DNA of 37,134 nt from a virus (IMGVR_UViG_3300046004_001992:1-37134), one strand, 5' to 3'. Shown: positions 1-7,896, counted from the stretch's first letter. A program made the numbers and translations. The notes: generated by a model not told the origin, from the sequence alone.

Positions 1-5
1 GAGAG

Positions 6-18
6 AGCGCGGCTGTGT
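6..18. repeat. 13-bp terminal direct repeat, left copy
   Basis: AGCGCGGCTGTGT occurs here and again at 37116-37128, in the same orientation. It is much more GC-rich than its surroundings. The flanks differ: GAGAG before it here and AAAAA before the right copy; ATGTTG after it here and CTTCCT after the right copy. It could be a circular overlap with noisy ends, a cohesive end, or an attachment core. It lies downstream of the terminase gene, in the gap that would join the two ends. Confidence 0.7.
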
Positions 19-87
19 ATGTTGAAGAAAATCAGAATAAATTTCGTATTTTTCGGATATGTGCGCTGGTTGTTTTTGCTTGGTTTT

Positions 88-1626
88 TTATCTGATTTCG
101 GCATCTGGAATGAACGAATCACCCAGTTTGTTTTGGAACATTCCAACAATGATCACATCGGCTGCATCACTGAAATGAGTGGCGTGTGCTTGGTCAAATC
201 CTTTGCGCTTTTCACTTGATTTATCTTTGCGAATGGATGCGCGGTTGCCTTGAACTGCTGGTGCATTTTGCATTGAAATTAATAGCTCCCTGCAATTGTT
301 CGAGTTGAAACGCACGTTTGGATAGTCGGTATTATCCTCATTCATAATGTTATTCCAAAGCATATGCTTGATGTCGTGTTGCTCTTGCTTGTGCCAATAG
401 GTCATTGGTTGCACGCTCCAACCTTTCTTTTCCAACAACGCCATCACCTGGTCCGCATAGGTCATGGTTGAATTGGCTTGCGAGTTGTTACCACTTGGGT
501 CATAGAAGAAGAAGATATGTTTGTTCTGGTGCTGTTCGTAGTAGCGACAAAATTCATCAATCAAATCATCAATGATGCGCGGATGCTTAACAAAGATGTT
601 CTTCAGCATCCATAGTTCGTGACCGCGATCTTGTGCCACCACCATACAGTTGATGTGTGCGCCCCAGTCAATGCCAATGGTCAAGGCTTGCAATGGATTC
701 AAATCAGAATCACCAGCGCACGTTGGCTCTGAATCGGAAAGCAATTGTTGGTAATACAGGTTATCGAATGCCTTGTTGTAGCAGTGAATGTTTTCATCTA
801 ACTTAGGATAGAAACATGTTTCCACTTGCTTCATTCGTTCATTCAATACTTCAGCACGGAAAAGGAAATCAGGCATAATTGCTTTGGCGTTATCAAAGTA
901 TTGTTGCCCTAAGTTCTTTTTGTTCACATACGCATTAGCAGAAAGGAACAGCACCTTTTCAGGATTAAGCTTGGCTTGTTCTTCATACTTGAAAATCCAA
1001 TTTCCTTTCGCAGTAACTGGAGTTGATGTTGCCAAGGTGATTGAATGGTGCAATGAACAATCTTTGTAAAGCTTCCAAGTTCCATCCGGGTAGAATGCTT
1101 TCTTTTCTTCGCCACCGCGATTGGTCAACAATATATCTGTGTTGAATTGTTCTTCATCCAGCAATGCAGCTTCATCAGCAACTACCCAATCAACGTTCAT
1201 TCCACGCCCTGAAGCAGCACCGCCATCTTGTGAAACGAACACCATCACTGCGCCATTGTACCAAATCATACAGTTGGCATAATCCAATTGCGCTTCATAC
1301 GGTTCTGGCCATTTCCAAGATTTCGGTGGTTTTTTTCCTACGAAATAGTGAATATCTTTATAATAGCCCAATTGTTCCAAGCCAGCAATGGTTGATGGAA
1401 GTGTACGTGTTTTGATTTGTGCATAAGATTGCGCTGCCATTACTCCAGTTGAACGTGGCATTTGTTTCACACATTCAGAAATTGCGAGCGCAAGAATGGT
1501 TGATTTACCAGTACCTCGCCCCCAGCGAAGGAAGCGAATCTTAATAGATTGCAGGAAAAAAAGTGAATACATAAACAAAGCTTGCGCATCATTCAATTGC
1601 AATTCTTTATTCGATTTCATCTGCAT
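88..1626 (-). CDS. terL: Terminase large subunit (packaging ATPase/nuclease)
   Basis: This is the DNA-packaging motor that docks on the portal, pumps DNA into the prohead and cuts concatemers. Visible motifs (512-residue numbering) are Walker A GRGTGKST at 36-43, Walker B VVADEAA at 148-154, a coupling motif LATSTP at 198-203, and an RNase H-like nuclease domain starting near TIGIDWG at 316-322, with FFYDPSGNN further on. The length is usual for the family. It is the last gene of the 6535-88 capsid unit and overlaps the putative small subunit by 20 nt. A second Met two codons in (position 1620) is an equally good start. Only about 87 bp of non-coding DNA follows before the window edge. Confidence 0.93.
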   Translation of the reverse strand: MQMKSNKELQLNDAQALFMYSLFFLQSIKIRFLRWGRGTGKSTILALAISECVKQMPRSTGVMAAQSYAQIKTRTLPSTIAGLEQLGYYKDIHYFVGKKPPKSWKWPEPYEAQLDYANCMIWYNGAVMVFVSQDGGAASGRGMNVDWVVADEAALLDEEQFNTDILLTNRGGEEKKAFYPDGTWKLYKDCSLHHSITLATSTPVTAKGNWIFKYEEQAKLNPEKVLFLSANAYVNKKNLGQQYFDNAKAIMPDFLFRAEVLNERMKQVETCFYPKLDENIHCYNKAFDNLYYQQLLSDSEPTCAGDSDLNPLQALTIGIDWGAHINCMVVAQDRGHELWMLKNIFVKHPRIIDDLIDEFCRYYEQHQNKHIFFFYDPSGNNSQANSTMTYADQVMALLEKKGWSVQPMTYWHKQEQHDIKHMLWNNIMNEDNTDYPNVRFNSNNCRELLISMQNAPAVQGNRASIRKDKSSEKRKGFDQAHATHFSDAADVIIVGMFQNKLGDSFIPDAEIR

Positions 1627-2194
1627 CAGTGATTTCGTTCATATCAAATGCTCCTTGGCCAAGAATGCGCTGGAAGATTTTACTATTTTCAGAATTGATA
1701 TTCACATTTATCTGTGTCATTTCCACCTTTGAAAAGTCTGGCATATCAGGATCTGTTGAATCTAAGCCATTGGTTTTAATCAAGATTTCTTCATCTTTTT
1801 GAATGAGTTTGATCATCTTTTCATAATTCGTGAAATCATTATTCTCATAGGCTTGAATAGCTCGCTTGTGTTGCAGTTCCATTCGTGCCATAATTGATTC
1901 AGTCAAAGTCATTCGAATGAATTCTTTTGTGTGAACTGACATTGGCGCAAACATATTCACGGCATTTATGAAATCGCGAAACACATCATTATCAGATAGC
2001 ACATAACCGCGCTTCAACATCACTGCTTTATACTTCTTTTTGGCTACAACCTTGTTTTTTTGGGTGCGTAAAAGCGCAAAAGCAGTTTCCCAGCGTTCAC
2101 AAAATTCTTGATCTTTCTTGCTTAATTTACTTGCATTCTTATAGTAGCGTTCAATGTTCGCAAAGTGATCTTCATTTCTTTCTAAATCAGCCAT
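1607..2194 (-). CDS. Putative terminase small subunit
   Basis: A 195-residue, charged and largely helical protein encoded immediately upstream of the large terminase and overlapping it by 20 nt. The N-terminus holds a run of Lys/Arg-rich helices (QKNKVVAKKKYKAVMLKRGY, about residues 46-65) that could bind DNA; the C-terminus is acidic. The call rests on position and size, because small terminases are poorly conserved and no canonical HTH is obvious. It overlaps the upstream gene by 8 nt, so the genes are probably translationally coupled. It could instead be another head-associated protein. Confidence 0.55.
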   Translation of the reverse strand: MADLERNEDHFANIERYYKNASKLSKKDQEFCERWETAFALLRTQKNKVVAKKKYKAVMLKRGYVLSDNDVFRDFINAVNMFAPMSVHTKEFIRMTLTESIMARMELQHKRAIQAYENNDFTNYEKMIKLIQKDEEILIKTNGLDSTDPDMPDFSKVEMTQINVNINSENSKIFQRILGQGAFDMNEITDADEIE

Positions 2195-2900
2195 TGATTA
2201 TTTTTTGAAGTTTTGATTTATGTTTTTCGAGTAATTTTTCAACCTTTTCGCGCTCTTCAGCTGTTAACTGTTTTTTTAGTTTTCGTTCATAGTTACCTAT
2301 GTAGGATTTTAGGTTTTGGATTTGGATAAATTCTTCAGCCGTGCGCGATTGTTTGATGAATCTTTCAGGAATTTCACCAGCTTTCACTTTCTTTTTTTCA
2401 TCATTGATGCCGTCAATTTTGGCTTGAATTTTAATCAATTGCAATGCTACTTCGTGCCTTTTTTCATCACTTACAGCATTATACAAATCAACGTGAATTA
2501 TACCTCTTTGGCGGTACAGTGTGCGCCATTCAGTATCTAAGCTTTCAATTACAGAATCATCTGAAGGAAGATTGCTAACTGGAACAAAGCGATAATTATT
2601 TGGCCGTAAAATAGAATCTTCATCGCCTTCAGCATTGTTTCGTGAACTGGAATGATTTTGGTTAGCAGTTCGTAAGCGCGTGAATTCGCACTGGTCCAAT
2701 TGTTCTTGTTCTTCATAATATTCAATTAATTTATCGGTTAATAATTGTTTTTTTGCTTCTGTTTCCGCACCAAACAATTCAATCAAAACCGATTTATCCG
2801 AACAAACGCGCATAAACAAGGAAAGCCCAACATTGTAGTTGAGCTTTCCTTCAATATAAGCTTTGATTTCGTTAATCAGTGTGTTCGCTTGGCTTTGCAT
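2187..2900 (-). CDS. Hypothetical protein, coiled-coil rich, in capsid/terminase unit
   Basis: A 237-residue protein of unknown function. It has an acidic N-terminal helical region with a Glu/Gln-rich stretch (EYYEEQEQLDQ) around residues 67-77, a polar Asn/Ser linker, and a Lys/Glu heptad-like C-terminal third (from about residue 180) typical of a coiled coil. It overlaps both neighbours (29 nt upstream, 8 nt downstream). Its place between the tail tube candidate and the terminase genes suggests a virion or assembly role. In siphophages this slot often holds tail assembly chaperones, but I see no motif that would prove that. Confidence 0.7.
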   Translation of the reverse strand: MQSQANTLINEIKAYIEGKLNYNVGLSLFMRVCSDKSVLIELFGAETEAKKQLLTDKLIEYYEEQEQLDQCEFTRLRTANQNHSSSRNNAEGDEDSILRPNNYRFVPVSNLPSDDSVIESLDTEWRTLYRQRGIIHVDLYNAVSDEKRHEVALQLIKIQAKIDGINDEKKKVKAGEIPERFIKQSRTAEEFIQIQNLKSYIGNYERKLKKQLTAEEREKVEKLLEKHKSKLQKIING

Positions 2901-3108
2901 TTGATTTGGGTGCTATGAATTTAGCCCCTAAATTAACCAATCGTTCTGCCTGTGCTAAGGACAATGTTTTCAAATCTATCGTTCCATAATTACCGATGAC
3001 AAACTTTGAAATTAGCCTTGGATAATTCAACCTGATTTCAAATTTTTCTGCTACTTCTTTAGAAAGTAACGATGTGAAATCAGGTTTTGTTGGTTGTTTC
3101 TTAGCCAT
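2872..3108 (-). CDS. Small hypothetical protein following the tail tube gene
   Basis: A 78-residue basic protein of unknown function. It begins 4 bp after the tail tube candidate ends and overlaps the next gene by 29 nt, so it is firmly part of the capsid/tail unit. The N-terminus is Lys/Pro-rich (MAKKQPTKPDF), and the middle (residues about 35-65) contains a TIDLKTLSLAQAERLVNLGA segment that reads like a small helical domain with a leucine spacing. The position fits a short tail assembly factor; that is inference from order only. Confidence 0.6.
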   Translation of the reverse strand: MAKKQPTKPDFTSLLSKEVAEKFEIRLNYPRLISKFVIGNYGTIDLKTLSLAQAERLVNLGAKFIAPKSNAKPSEHTD

Positions 3109-3112
3109 CAGA

Positions 3113-3646
3113 CTAAGCTCCAGTCAAATCAATTGCTGCATCAGCTTCGTAGTATGGAGCTACGGAACCAGTGTTTGCAGTATAAGTGAACGCCCAGTTT
3201 TTCGCATCAGTCAACAACGCACCATTTGCGCCAACGGCTTGTGTTCTGATTGCTGGAACATCTTTTGAACCAATCAATCTTCTGTTGTTGTCTTTATCTT
3301 CTACTAAAAGAACAAGGCACGCATTTGGTGTTTTGTTAACCCATTCATCAGAAGCGATTGTTTTAGGGAATTTCAACTCATACATTGATTGGATAACTTG
3401 TGAACCAACTTCGCCAACTTCTGTTTCTGTTAATTTTCCTGTATCAACAATTGTTTCTAAAACTGCCCATTTTTTACCAGCTTTAAGCACGATGTCACCA
3501 TCTAAAGTGATTGAATCACCTACGCCAGTTGTTGTTTTGTATGCTGGCCACGTTTCGATGTCGCAAGCGCAAACAGCATATAATTTTACTTTGTGGCCTG
3601 AAATGGTCTTAATACCACACTGACCAGTTAAATCTAAAATATCCAT
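3113..3646 (-). CDS. Putative major tail tube protein
   Basis: A 177-residue protein rich in beta-prone segments, Gly and Thr, with acidic turns and a Gly/Ala/Thr-rich C-terminus. Length, composition and position after the capsid gene fit a siphovirus tail tube protein, which polymerises around the tape measure. No tail sheath gene is present nearby. It is preceded by a 37-bp gap and by TTAGAAAAAATGG at the start codon, the same leader found before the gene at 4055, suggesting matched translation rates. I cannot show the fold from sequence alone. A head-decoration or head-completion protein is the alternative. Confidence 0.5.
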   Translation of the reverse strand: MDILDLTGQCGIKTISGHKVKLYAVCACDIETWPAYKTTTGVGDSITLDGDIVLKAGKKWAVLETIVDTGKLTETEVGEVGSQVIQSMYELKFPKTIASDEWVNKTPNACLVLLVEDKDNNRRLIGSKDVPAIRTQAVGANGALLTDAKNWAFTYTANTGSVAPYYEADAAIDLTGA

Positions 3647-3683
3647 TTTTTCTAAGGATTAATTTTGTGAATAAACTAATTAA

Positions 3684-4055
3684 TTAATCGACGATTTCAA
3701 TAACCGATGCGCCAACTTCAATGAAGAAATCAAGCACTTTCGTATATTTTTCATCCTCATTTTTGATCACTTCAGCAGAATCAACCAATTTGCCATCGAT
3801 AGATGTTTTTAACATTCCATCTTTAAAGCGAATTTCTTTCTTATGCTTTTTTGATTTGTAAGTACCAGGAATTGCTTTTGCAACTTTAGCACCTTTTTCA
3901 GCCAATAATTTCAATTCAGCGTTTTCAGATTTCAATGTTTCGATTTCTTCCAATGCTTCTTGCAATTGTGCTGGAATAGTTGCCAATTCCGCTAATTGAC
4001 CTTTTAAAGCTGTGATTTCAGCTTTTGCTTCTTCTAATGTGATTTCTTTTGCCAT
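3684..4055 (-). CDS. Hypothetical coiled-coil protein downstream of major capsid
   Basis: A 123-residue protein in two parts. Residues 1-55 form a clear acidic coiled coil (repeated EEAKAE/LEEIETLKSENAEL pattern with Leu/Ile heptads). Residues 60-123 form a compact domain starting with a Lys-rich patch (KSKKHKKEIRFKDG). It sits after the capsid terminator at 4078-4110 and before the tail tube candidate. A trimeric or dimeric capsid-associated or head-completion protein is a reasonable guess; no family was recognised. Confidence 0.6.
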   Translation of the reverse strand: MAKEITLEEAKAEITALKGQLAELATIPAQLQEALEEIETLKSENAELKLLAEKGAKVAKAIPGTYKSKKHKKEIRFKDGMLKTSIDGKLVDSAEVIKNEDEKYTKVLDFFIEVGASVIEIVD

Positions 4056-4077
4056 TTTTTCTAAATGAATTTATTTG

Positions 4078-4110
4078 AAAAAACCGCCCAATCTTTCAAT
4101 CAGGCGGCAT
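4078..4110 (-). terminator. Intrinsic terminator after the major capsid gene
   Basis: On the minus strand a 9-bp stem (CCGCCTGAT with ATTGGGCGG, including two G-U pairs) closes a 6-nt loop and is followed by TTTTTT. It starts 8 bp after the capsid stop codon. No promoter is visible before the next gene, so it probably attenuates rather than stops transcription, making capsid message more abundant than downstream tail and terminase message. Confidence 0.75.
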
Positions 4111-4117
4111 TTAATTT

Positions 4118-5239
4118 TTATGCTTGATCGTTTACAAAGATTCCTTGCAATGATTGGAAACCAATTGCACAATGCCAATCAGCAAAAATCGCAACATTTC
4201 TCTTATCTTGCTGAACATTGAATCCAGAAGGCGAAACCAATTTATCATAAAGATGAATCAAGTTTCCTGGTTGCGAGAACACTAATCTTTGAGATGTACC
4301 AAAGCCATTGATTGGAACGATTTCAACATTGTATTCATCCATTTTCAAGTTGTTTTTTGCAGCTTGATCATTTGTTGCTCCAAACAATGTTCTGTAATGT
4401 TTTTTGTAGAAACGAGCAACAGTTGTTGAACAAAGAATTCTACCTCCTTTATTTGCAACTAATGGATCAATTCCATCCATAAATGTTTCAAATCTTGTTA
4501 CAGCATTTGAAGCTGAAATTGAACCAGTAACAATTGGAGTTAAAGCTGAATCTGCAATTTCATCAGCAACAATCGTTAACAATCCATTCATTGAATCAAT
4601 TGCGTTTCCTGCTGTTCCTGCTGTTGGCGCAACATAATTTCCTTTACACATCGCTGTGTTTAATTCTTCAGTTACTTTAGGAAGCAATTCCATTTCCATA
4701 ATGTACTTCACTAAAGGCCAATCTTTTCTTTCAACGTTTTCTTGTGAAAGGTAGAACAACCAAGAATCTGTAATTGCATCGATATTATCTAAGATAAAAT
4801 CCATTTTCAACTTAAATATTTCATTGTTGTAACCAACGAATGACGTTGTTCCTTTTGGCGTCCATCCTTGCTGAAATGCTTGTAATAATTCAGAAGTTGA
4901 CGAACTTACACCAACATAATTTCCTCGCTGATTTCCGATAGACTTAACATAAGGTGCTAATTCTAAACCGTTTCTTAATTGGCGGAAGAAATTCATCTGA
5001 TTAGATTCAATCGCCATATACTTTGATAAATCGGAAACAATATCAACTGGATTAACACCTGTAAGGGAAATACCATTTGCTAAAGCTCCCACTGGATTGT
5101 TTGCAATTAATGCTCCAGCCGTAAAAAGTGAACCGGTTAAAGTTCCATCGATTCCAAAAGCGTTACCCGCTGATGAACCTAAAGCAAACGCCAAAAATAA
5201 AAGGGTTATGCTTGTTGCTAATTTGAAGATTTTCTTCAT
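4118..5239 (-). CDS. Major capsid protein (putative) with signal-like N-terminus
   Basis: A 373-residue protein directly after the protease-scaffold gene and before a strong terminator, the usual place for a HK97-type major capsid protein. The central region (WTPKGTTSF, FLDNIDAITDSWLFYL-like, MELLPKVTEELNTAMCKGNY, then a Gly/Ala/Ser-rich loop and VTRFETFMDGIDPLV) resembles Bacteroidota phage capsid proteins. Oddly, residues 1-27 are a basic start followed by a hydrophobic run (KIFKLATSITLLFLAFALGS) and a small-residue stretch, like a signal peptide. In HK97-type phages the N-terminal delta domain is removed by the prohead protease, so this segment could be the cleaved part. An untested alternative is membrane-associated assembly. 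Confidence 0.75.
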   Translation of the reverse strand: MKKIFKLATSITLLFLAFALGSSAGNAFGIDGTLTGSLFTAGALIANNPVGALANGISLTGVNPVDIVSDLSKYMAIESNQMNFFRQLRNGLELAPYVKSIGNQRGNYVGVSSSTSELLQAFQQGWTPKGTTSFVGYNNEIFKLKMDFILDNIDAITDSWLFYLSQENVERKDWPLVKYIMEMELLPKVTEELNTAMCKGNYVAPTAGTAGNAIDSMNGLLTIVADEIADSALTPIVTGSISASNAVTRFETFMDGIDPLVANKGGRILCSTTVARFYKKHYRTLFGATNDQAAKNNLKMDEYNVEIVPINGFGTSQRLVFSQPGNLIHLYDKLVSPSGFNVQQDKRNVAIFADWHCAIGFQSLQGIFVNDQA

Positions 5240-5266
5240 TGTTTATATAAATTAAAAGGTTACTAA

Positions 5267-6535
5267 TTAATGATTTTGCGCAATCTTGTTATAAGAACGA
5301 TTAGGATCTTCCCAAGGTTTTTCCGCGAAATCTTCTGCATCGGCACTAACTGGAGCTGTTGTTGTTGCGCCTGCCGCTGGTTTGATTTCGAGCGTTTGTT
5401 CGATTGTTTCCAATCTTGAAGCAATTGGCGTAACGGCAGCAGTTACAGCAGCAGAAACAATGGATGCAATATCCGCAGTTGATGCTTGTTGTGTTGTTGC
5501 TGTTTCAGTTGCAGTTGTTTCTTCAACTTGTTCTTCAACAACTTCTTGTTCTTCGTTCGCTAAATGTTCTAATCCTTCGATGTGTGATTGCACTTTTTGC
5601 AAATCATCAACTGAAAGAACTTCGCCAACGTTCACATCTCTTCCCAAGATGCGGCTGTACAATTCATTTTTCATTTGTATCTGTTTTTTGTTTCTACTAA
5701 AGAGTCCCATAGGGTTTGAATTTACTTGGTTAATTTGTTCAGAAATATATTCAACAACAGCATCGAAAGATTTGATGCCGTCAATTAATCCTTGTTCAAT
5801 TGCATCTTGCGAATAATACATTTTACCAGTCAATGCCGTTTCTTTGATGCCTGTTCTACCTTCTTGCACATTCGAAAGGAAAACATTATTCATCGGGTCC
5901 AACGATTCTTTAATATATAAATCGTGATTTCCTTTCAATAATTCTTCGCCAGCTTTGTTTTTATCAACTGATTTCGAAGCATAAACATAGACTTGTATGT
6001 AGCGCGGTTTATCTTCGCTTTCAGGATTTACTTTGTTATAACCAACCATTGTTCCAATTGAACCAACGCGATCTGTTTTAACGGAAGTGAAAATTGCATC
6101 CGTATTTGATGCCAACCAATAACCAGCAGAAGCGCAAGAACCTGAAACATAAGAAACGATTGGTTTTGGATAAGAAGCGATTGTTTCAACAACGTTTTCA
6201 ATATATTCAGCTTGACCTCCTGGTGTATTGAAATCCAAAATAACACCACCGATTGATGGATTTTCAGCGTATTCTTTTAAAATTCTGTGAATGGTTTCTG
6301 TTCCCATATCACCACAATAATCTTCGCGCGTCAATACATCATAGATTGGAATAACAGCAATTGTTTTTCCTGTTGATCTGGAAGAAATCATTTGTGGTTC
6401 TGCTGCTGAAATCAAAGAAGTTAAATCAACAGTTTTTCCGCTGATTATTTGTTCAACAATTGGATTAACAGAGATTGCATAAGCTTCATCAACAGCCCAT
6501 ACACTTGAAATAACTGATCTTAATAACCGATTCAT
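5267..6535 (-). CDS. S49-family prohead protease fused to scaffold-like domain
   Basis: An SppA-like serine peptidase that should process capsid and scaffold proteins inside the prohead. Numbering from an upstream in-frame GTG (6550), the nucleophile is Ser141 in SGSCASAGYW and the probable base is Lys193 in ASKSVDK. The 52-residue spacing equals the Ser/Lys dyad of bacterial short SppA. The strand-loop LDFNTPGG (105-112) and VGSIGTMVG (162-170) are also family motifs. From about residue 290 the protein changes to a Glu-, Ala- and Thr-rich low-complexity tail with helical segments, a scaffold-like domain. I prefer the ATG at 6535 over the GTG at 6550 because the GTG lies inside the conserved late-promoter element at 6541-6575. 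First gene of the capsid unit. Confidence 0.85.
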   Translation of the reverse strand: MNRLLRSVISSVWAVDEAYAISVNPIVEQIISGKTVDLTSLISAAEPQMISSRSTGKTIAVIPIYDVLTREDYCGDMGTETIHRILKEYAENPSIGGVILDFNTPGGQAEYIENVVETIASYPKPIVSYVSGSCASAGYWLASNTDAIFTSVKTDRVGSIGTMVGYNKVNPESEDKPRYIQVYVYASKSVDKNKAGEELLKGNHDLYIKESLDPMNNVFLSNVQEGRTGIKETALTGKMYYSQDAIEQGLIDGIKSFDAVVEYISEQINQVNSNPMGLFSRNKKQIQMKNELYSRILGRDVNVGEVLSVDDLQKVQSHIEGLEHLANEEQEVVEEQVEETTATETATTQQASTADIASIVSAAVTAAVTPIASRLETIEQTLEIKPAAGATTTAPVSADAEDFAEKPWEDPNRSYNKIAQNH

Positions 6536-6540
6536 AAAGC

Positions 6541-6575
6541 CAAAATTCACTATTAATAAACAGCGAATAAAGGAC
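6541..6575 (-). promoter_or_regulatory. Candidate late promoter D (capsid unit)
   Basis: On the minus strand GTC (6575-6573), exactly 24 nt, then GAATTTTG (6548-6541), then 5 nt and the ATG of the protease-scaffold gene. The identical arrangement precedes the tail, tape-measure and portal units. The block GTCCTTT is shared with the tape-measure copy. GAATTTTG differs from the Bacteroidota -7 consensus TAnnTTTG only at its first base. Confidence 0.7.
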
Positions 6576-6613
6576 AGAATTAATTATCAACAAAATCTTA
6601 TGTGATTGTAATG

Positions 6614-6650
6614 TGATAAAACTGCGATTTTTTGAGGGAATATCGCACTT
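6614..6650 (-). terminator. Weak intrinsic terminator after the 6675 gene
   Basis: TGCGAT (6623-6628) pairs with ATCGCA (6642-6647) around a 13-nt loop. Reading the minus strand, the stem is followed by GTTTTATC. It lies between the stop of the upstream gene and late promoter D, where a terminator would insulate the capsid unit. The stem is short and the U-tract imperfect. Confidence 0.4.
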
Positions 6651-6674
6651 TTATTGACTTGTGTATGTGATTGA

Positions 6675-7187
6675 TTAAGATTCAAATAATTTCAACTGTG
6701 ATTCAATCACTTCTTTTTGCCTTTTTGCAGAAATTGAATGTTGCGGATACCTTGCACGATAATACATTTTTTGCGCTGTTTCAACTGAAAGATCATCTTC
6801 TGAAATTTCATAGAAGTCCAGAAACATTTCAATATTATCTTCAATGGTGGTTCCTCGCTTGTGGTTGATGCTGATAAAATCACACAAAGCTTGATCAAAC
6901 AATGATTTTAATCTAAAATCAATTGAATTCATTGCTTCAATGGAAATCCAAAATTTCTTTTCCTTTAATGTTTCCGTGTCAAAGGTGCAAATCAGTTCAT
7001 CATTCCAGCGAATCTTTTCAACTTCTGGTACCTTAACTTTTTCCTTTTGCAATGGCTCCAGAATGATTGCGGAAAAATGGCAACGTTTGTTTGAAACTTT
7101 GAACGGTTCCACATTGTTAGATCCAGCAATGAATTTTTTCAGATACGATCTAATGGGAATTTTTACTGTGATTGTGTATTCATTCAT
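6675..7187 (-). CDS. Hypothetical protein (170 aa)
   Basis: Unknown function. I start at the ATG at 7187 (MNEYTITVKIPIRSYLKKFI), which overlaps the upstream stop by 8 nt; a start further upstream would only extend into the previous gene. The N-terminal half has alternating beta-type segments and lysines, with VEPFKVSNKRCHFSAIILEP as a notable stretch. The C-terminal third is helical, with acidic FYEISEDDLSVETAQKMYYR followed by a basic tail, which could be a small helical DNA- or protein-binding module. It forms a two-gene unit with 7180-7515, just beyond the candidate origin. Confidence 0.7.
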   Translation of the reverse strand: MNEYTITVKIPIRSYLKKFIAGSNNVEPFKVSNKRCHFSAIILEPLQKEKVKVPEVEKIRWNDELICTFDTETLKEKKFWISIEAMNSIDFRLKSLFDQALCDFISINHKRGTTIEDNIEMFLDFYEISEDDLSVETAQKMYYRARYPQHSISAKRQKEVIESQLKLFES

Positions 7188-7515
7188 TTGGTGCGGTTTT
7201 GAATTCGTAAAGGTAAAAAGCAAAATCTTCAACTTGTTTATCAGGGTATTCCTTTAAAAGTTGAATGCGTAATGTTTCCGGATCGAGATTTCTTGCCATT
7301 TTAGAAAATAGGGAAGGAATCGCAATATTGAAGGGAACAAGTTCAATTAATTCTGCTGGATATTCTTTTCGAGATTCAAAATCACAAAGAATGACTTTTT
7401 TAGGTAAATGAGAATCCAAAATTGAACCTTTTTTGTAAGGTAATATTTTGGGATAAAAACCAAAATTGACGCATCGATCAACATTGGTATATTTTAGAAT
7501 TCGGGGTGCTTCCAT
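7180..7515 (-). CDS. Hypothetical protein (111 aa)
   Basis: No family recognised. The protein is rich in aromatic residues, Pro and Lys (CVNFGFYPKILPYKKGSI), with PKKVILCDFESRKEYPAE in the middle and a helical, acidic C-terminus. The start is an ATG only 4 nt after TACATTTG, a perfect -7 box, so its mRNA should be nearly leaderless. It is the first gene of a two-gene unit next to the repeat-rich, gene-free region 7528-8034, so a role in replication or control of that region is conceivable but unproven. Confidence 0.7.
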   Translation of the reverse strand: MEAPRILKYTNVDRCVNFGFYPKILPYKKGSILDSHLPKKVILCDFESRKEYPAELIELVPFNIAIPSLFSKMARNLDPETLRIQLLKEYPDKQVEDFAFYLYEFKTAPNE

Positions 7516-7519
7516 ACGC

Positions 7520-7557
7520 CAAATGTACTAAAAAGTTAATTCATTTTTGATTTAGAC
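7520..7557 (-). promoter_or_regulatory. Promoter for the 7515-6675 unit
   Basis: Minus-strand TACATTTG (7527-7520) matches the Bacteroidota -7 consensus TAnnTTTG exactly and ends 4 nt before the ATG. A GTC lies at 7557-7555, 27 nt upstream, similar in layout to the late element but 3 nt longer. No clear -33 TTTG is visible at the usual distance. Confidence 0.55.
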
Positions 7558-7599
7558 AGTTTTTTTTTCTGTAAAAAATCCATTTTGAAAGCTAAAAAG

Positions 7600-7860
7600 C
7601 AAAAAAAAACCGCTTTTCTGCCACCTTGCTGATTATCAATATTTTAAGTTTTTGCCCTAATTGGCATCAAAACCACGCCAGTATTGAAGGAGCGGAATTT
7701 TTTGACAGAAAAAAACATTTCCGCTTTTCCGCTTTTTTTGGAGCGGATTTTAAAAAAACCGCTCCCAAAAAAATAATGAGTTAACTAATTGATTTATATA
7801 TAATTATACAATATATATATAATAAAAAAGCGGAAAAGCGGAAAAGCGGAATTTTTACAC
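7600..7860. other. Candidate replication origin: AAAAGCGG iterons around an AT-only tract
   Basis: This is part of the 519-bp gene-free stretch 7516-8034. AAAAGCGG occurs three times in tandem at 7826-7849. Its complement CCGCTTTT occurs at 7610-7617 and twice in tandem at 7721-7736. GGAGCGGA occurs at 7689-7696 and 7740-7747, and the second copy pairs with CCGCTCC at 7759-7765 in a strong hairpin. Between the two iteron clusters, 7786-7829 is almost purely A and T with alternating TATATA, a plausible unwinding element. Iterons plus an AT-rich tract plus hairpins are the usual elements of plasmid and phage origins. A regulatory or packaging site is the alternative. Confidence 0.5.
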
Positions 7861-7896
7861 AACTTTCAGAAAATGGCAAAAAACGACAAAAAGTGG

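Noticed and set aside
5382-5816. A 144-codon plus-strand frame in the scaffold-like part of the protease gene
   Set aside because: Low-complexity Val/Ala/Ser mirror of the repetitive coding strand, with no promoter or conserved feature.
7520-7557. A fifth copy of the late element upstream of 7515
   Set aside because: GTC lies 27, not 24, nt from the box, and the box itself is the ordinary TACATTTG consensus; I list it only as a promoter.
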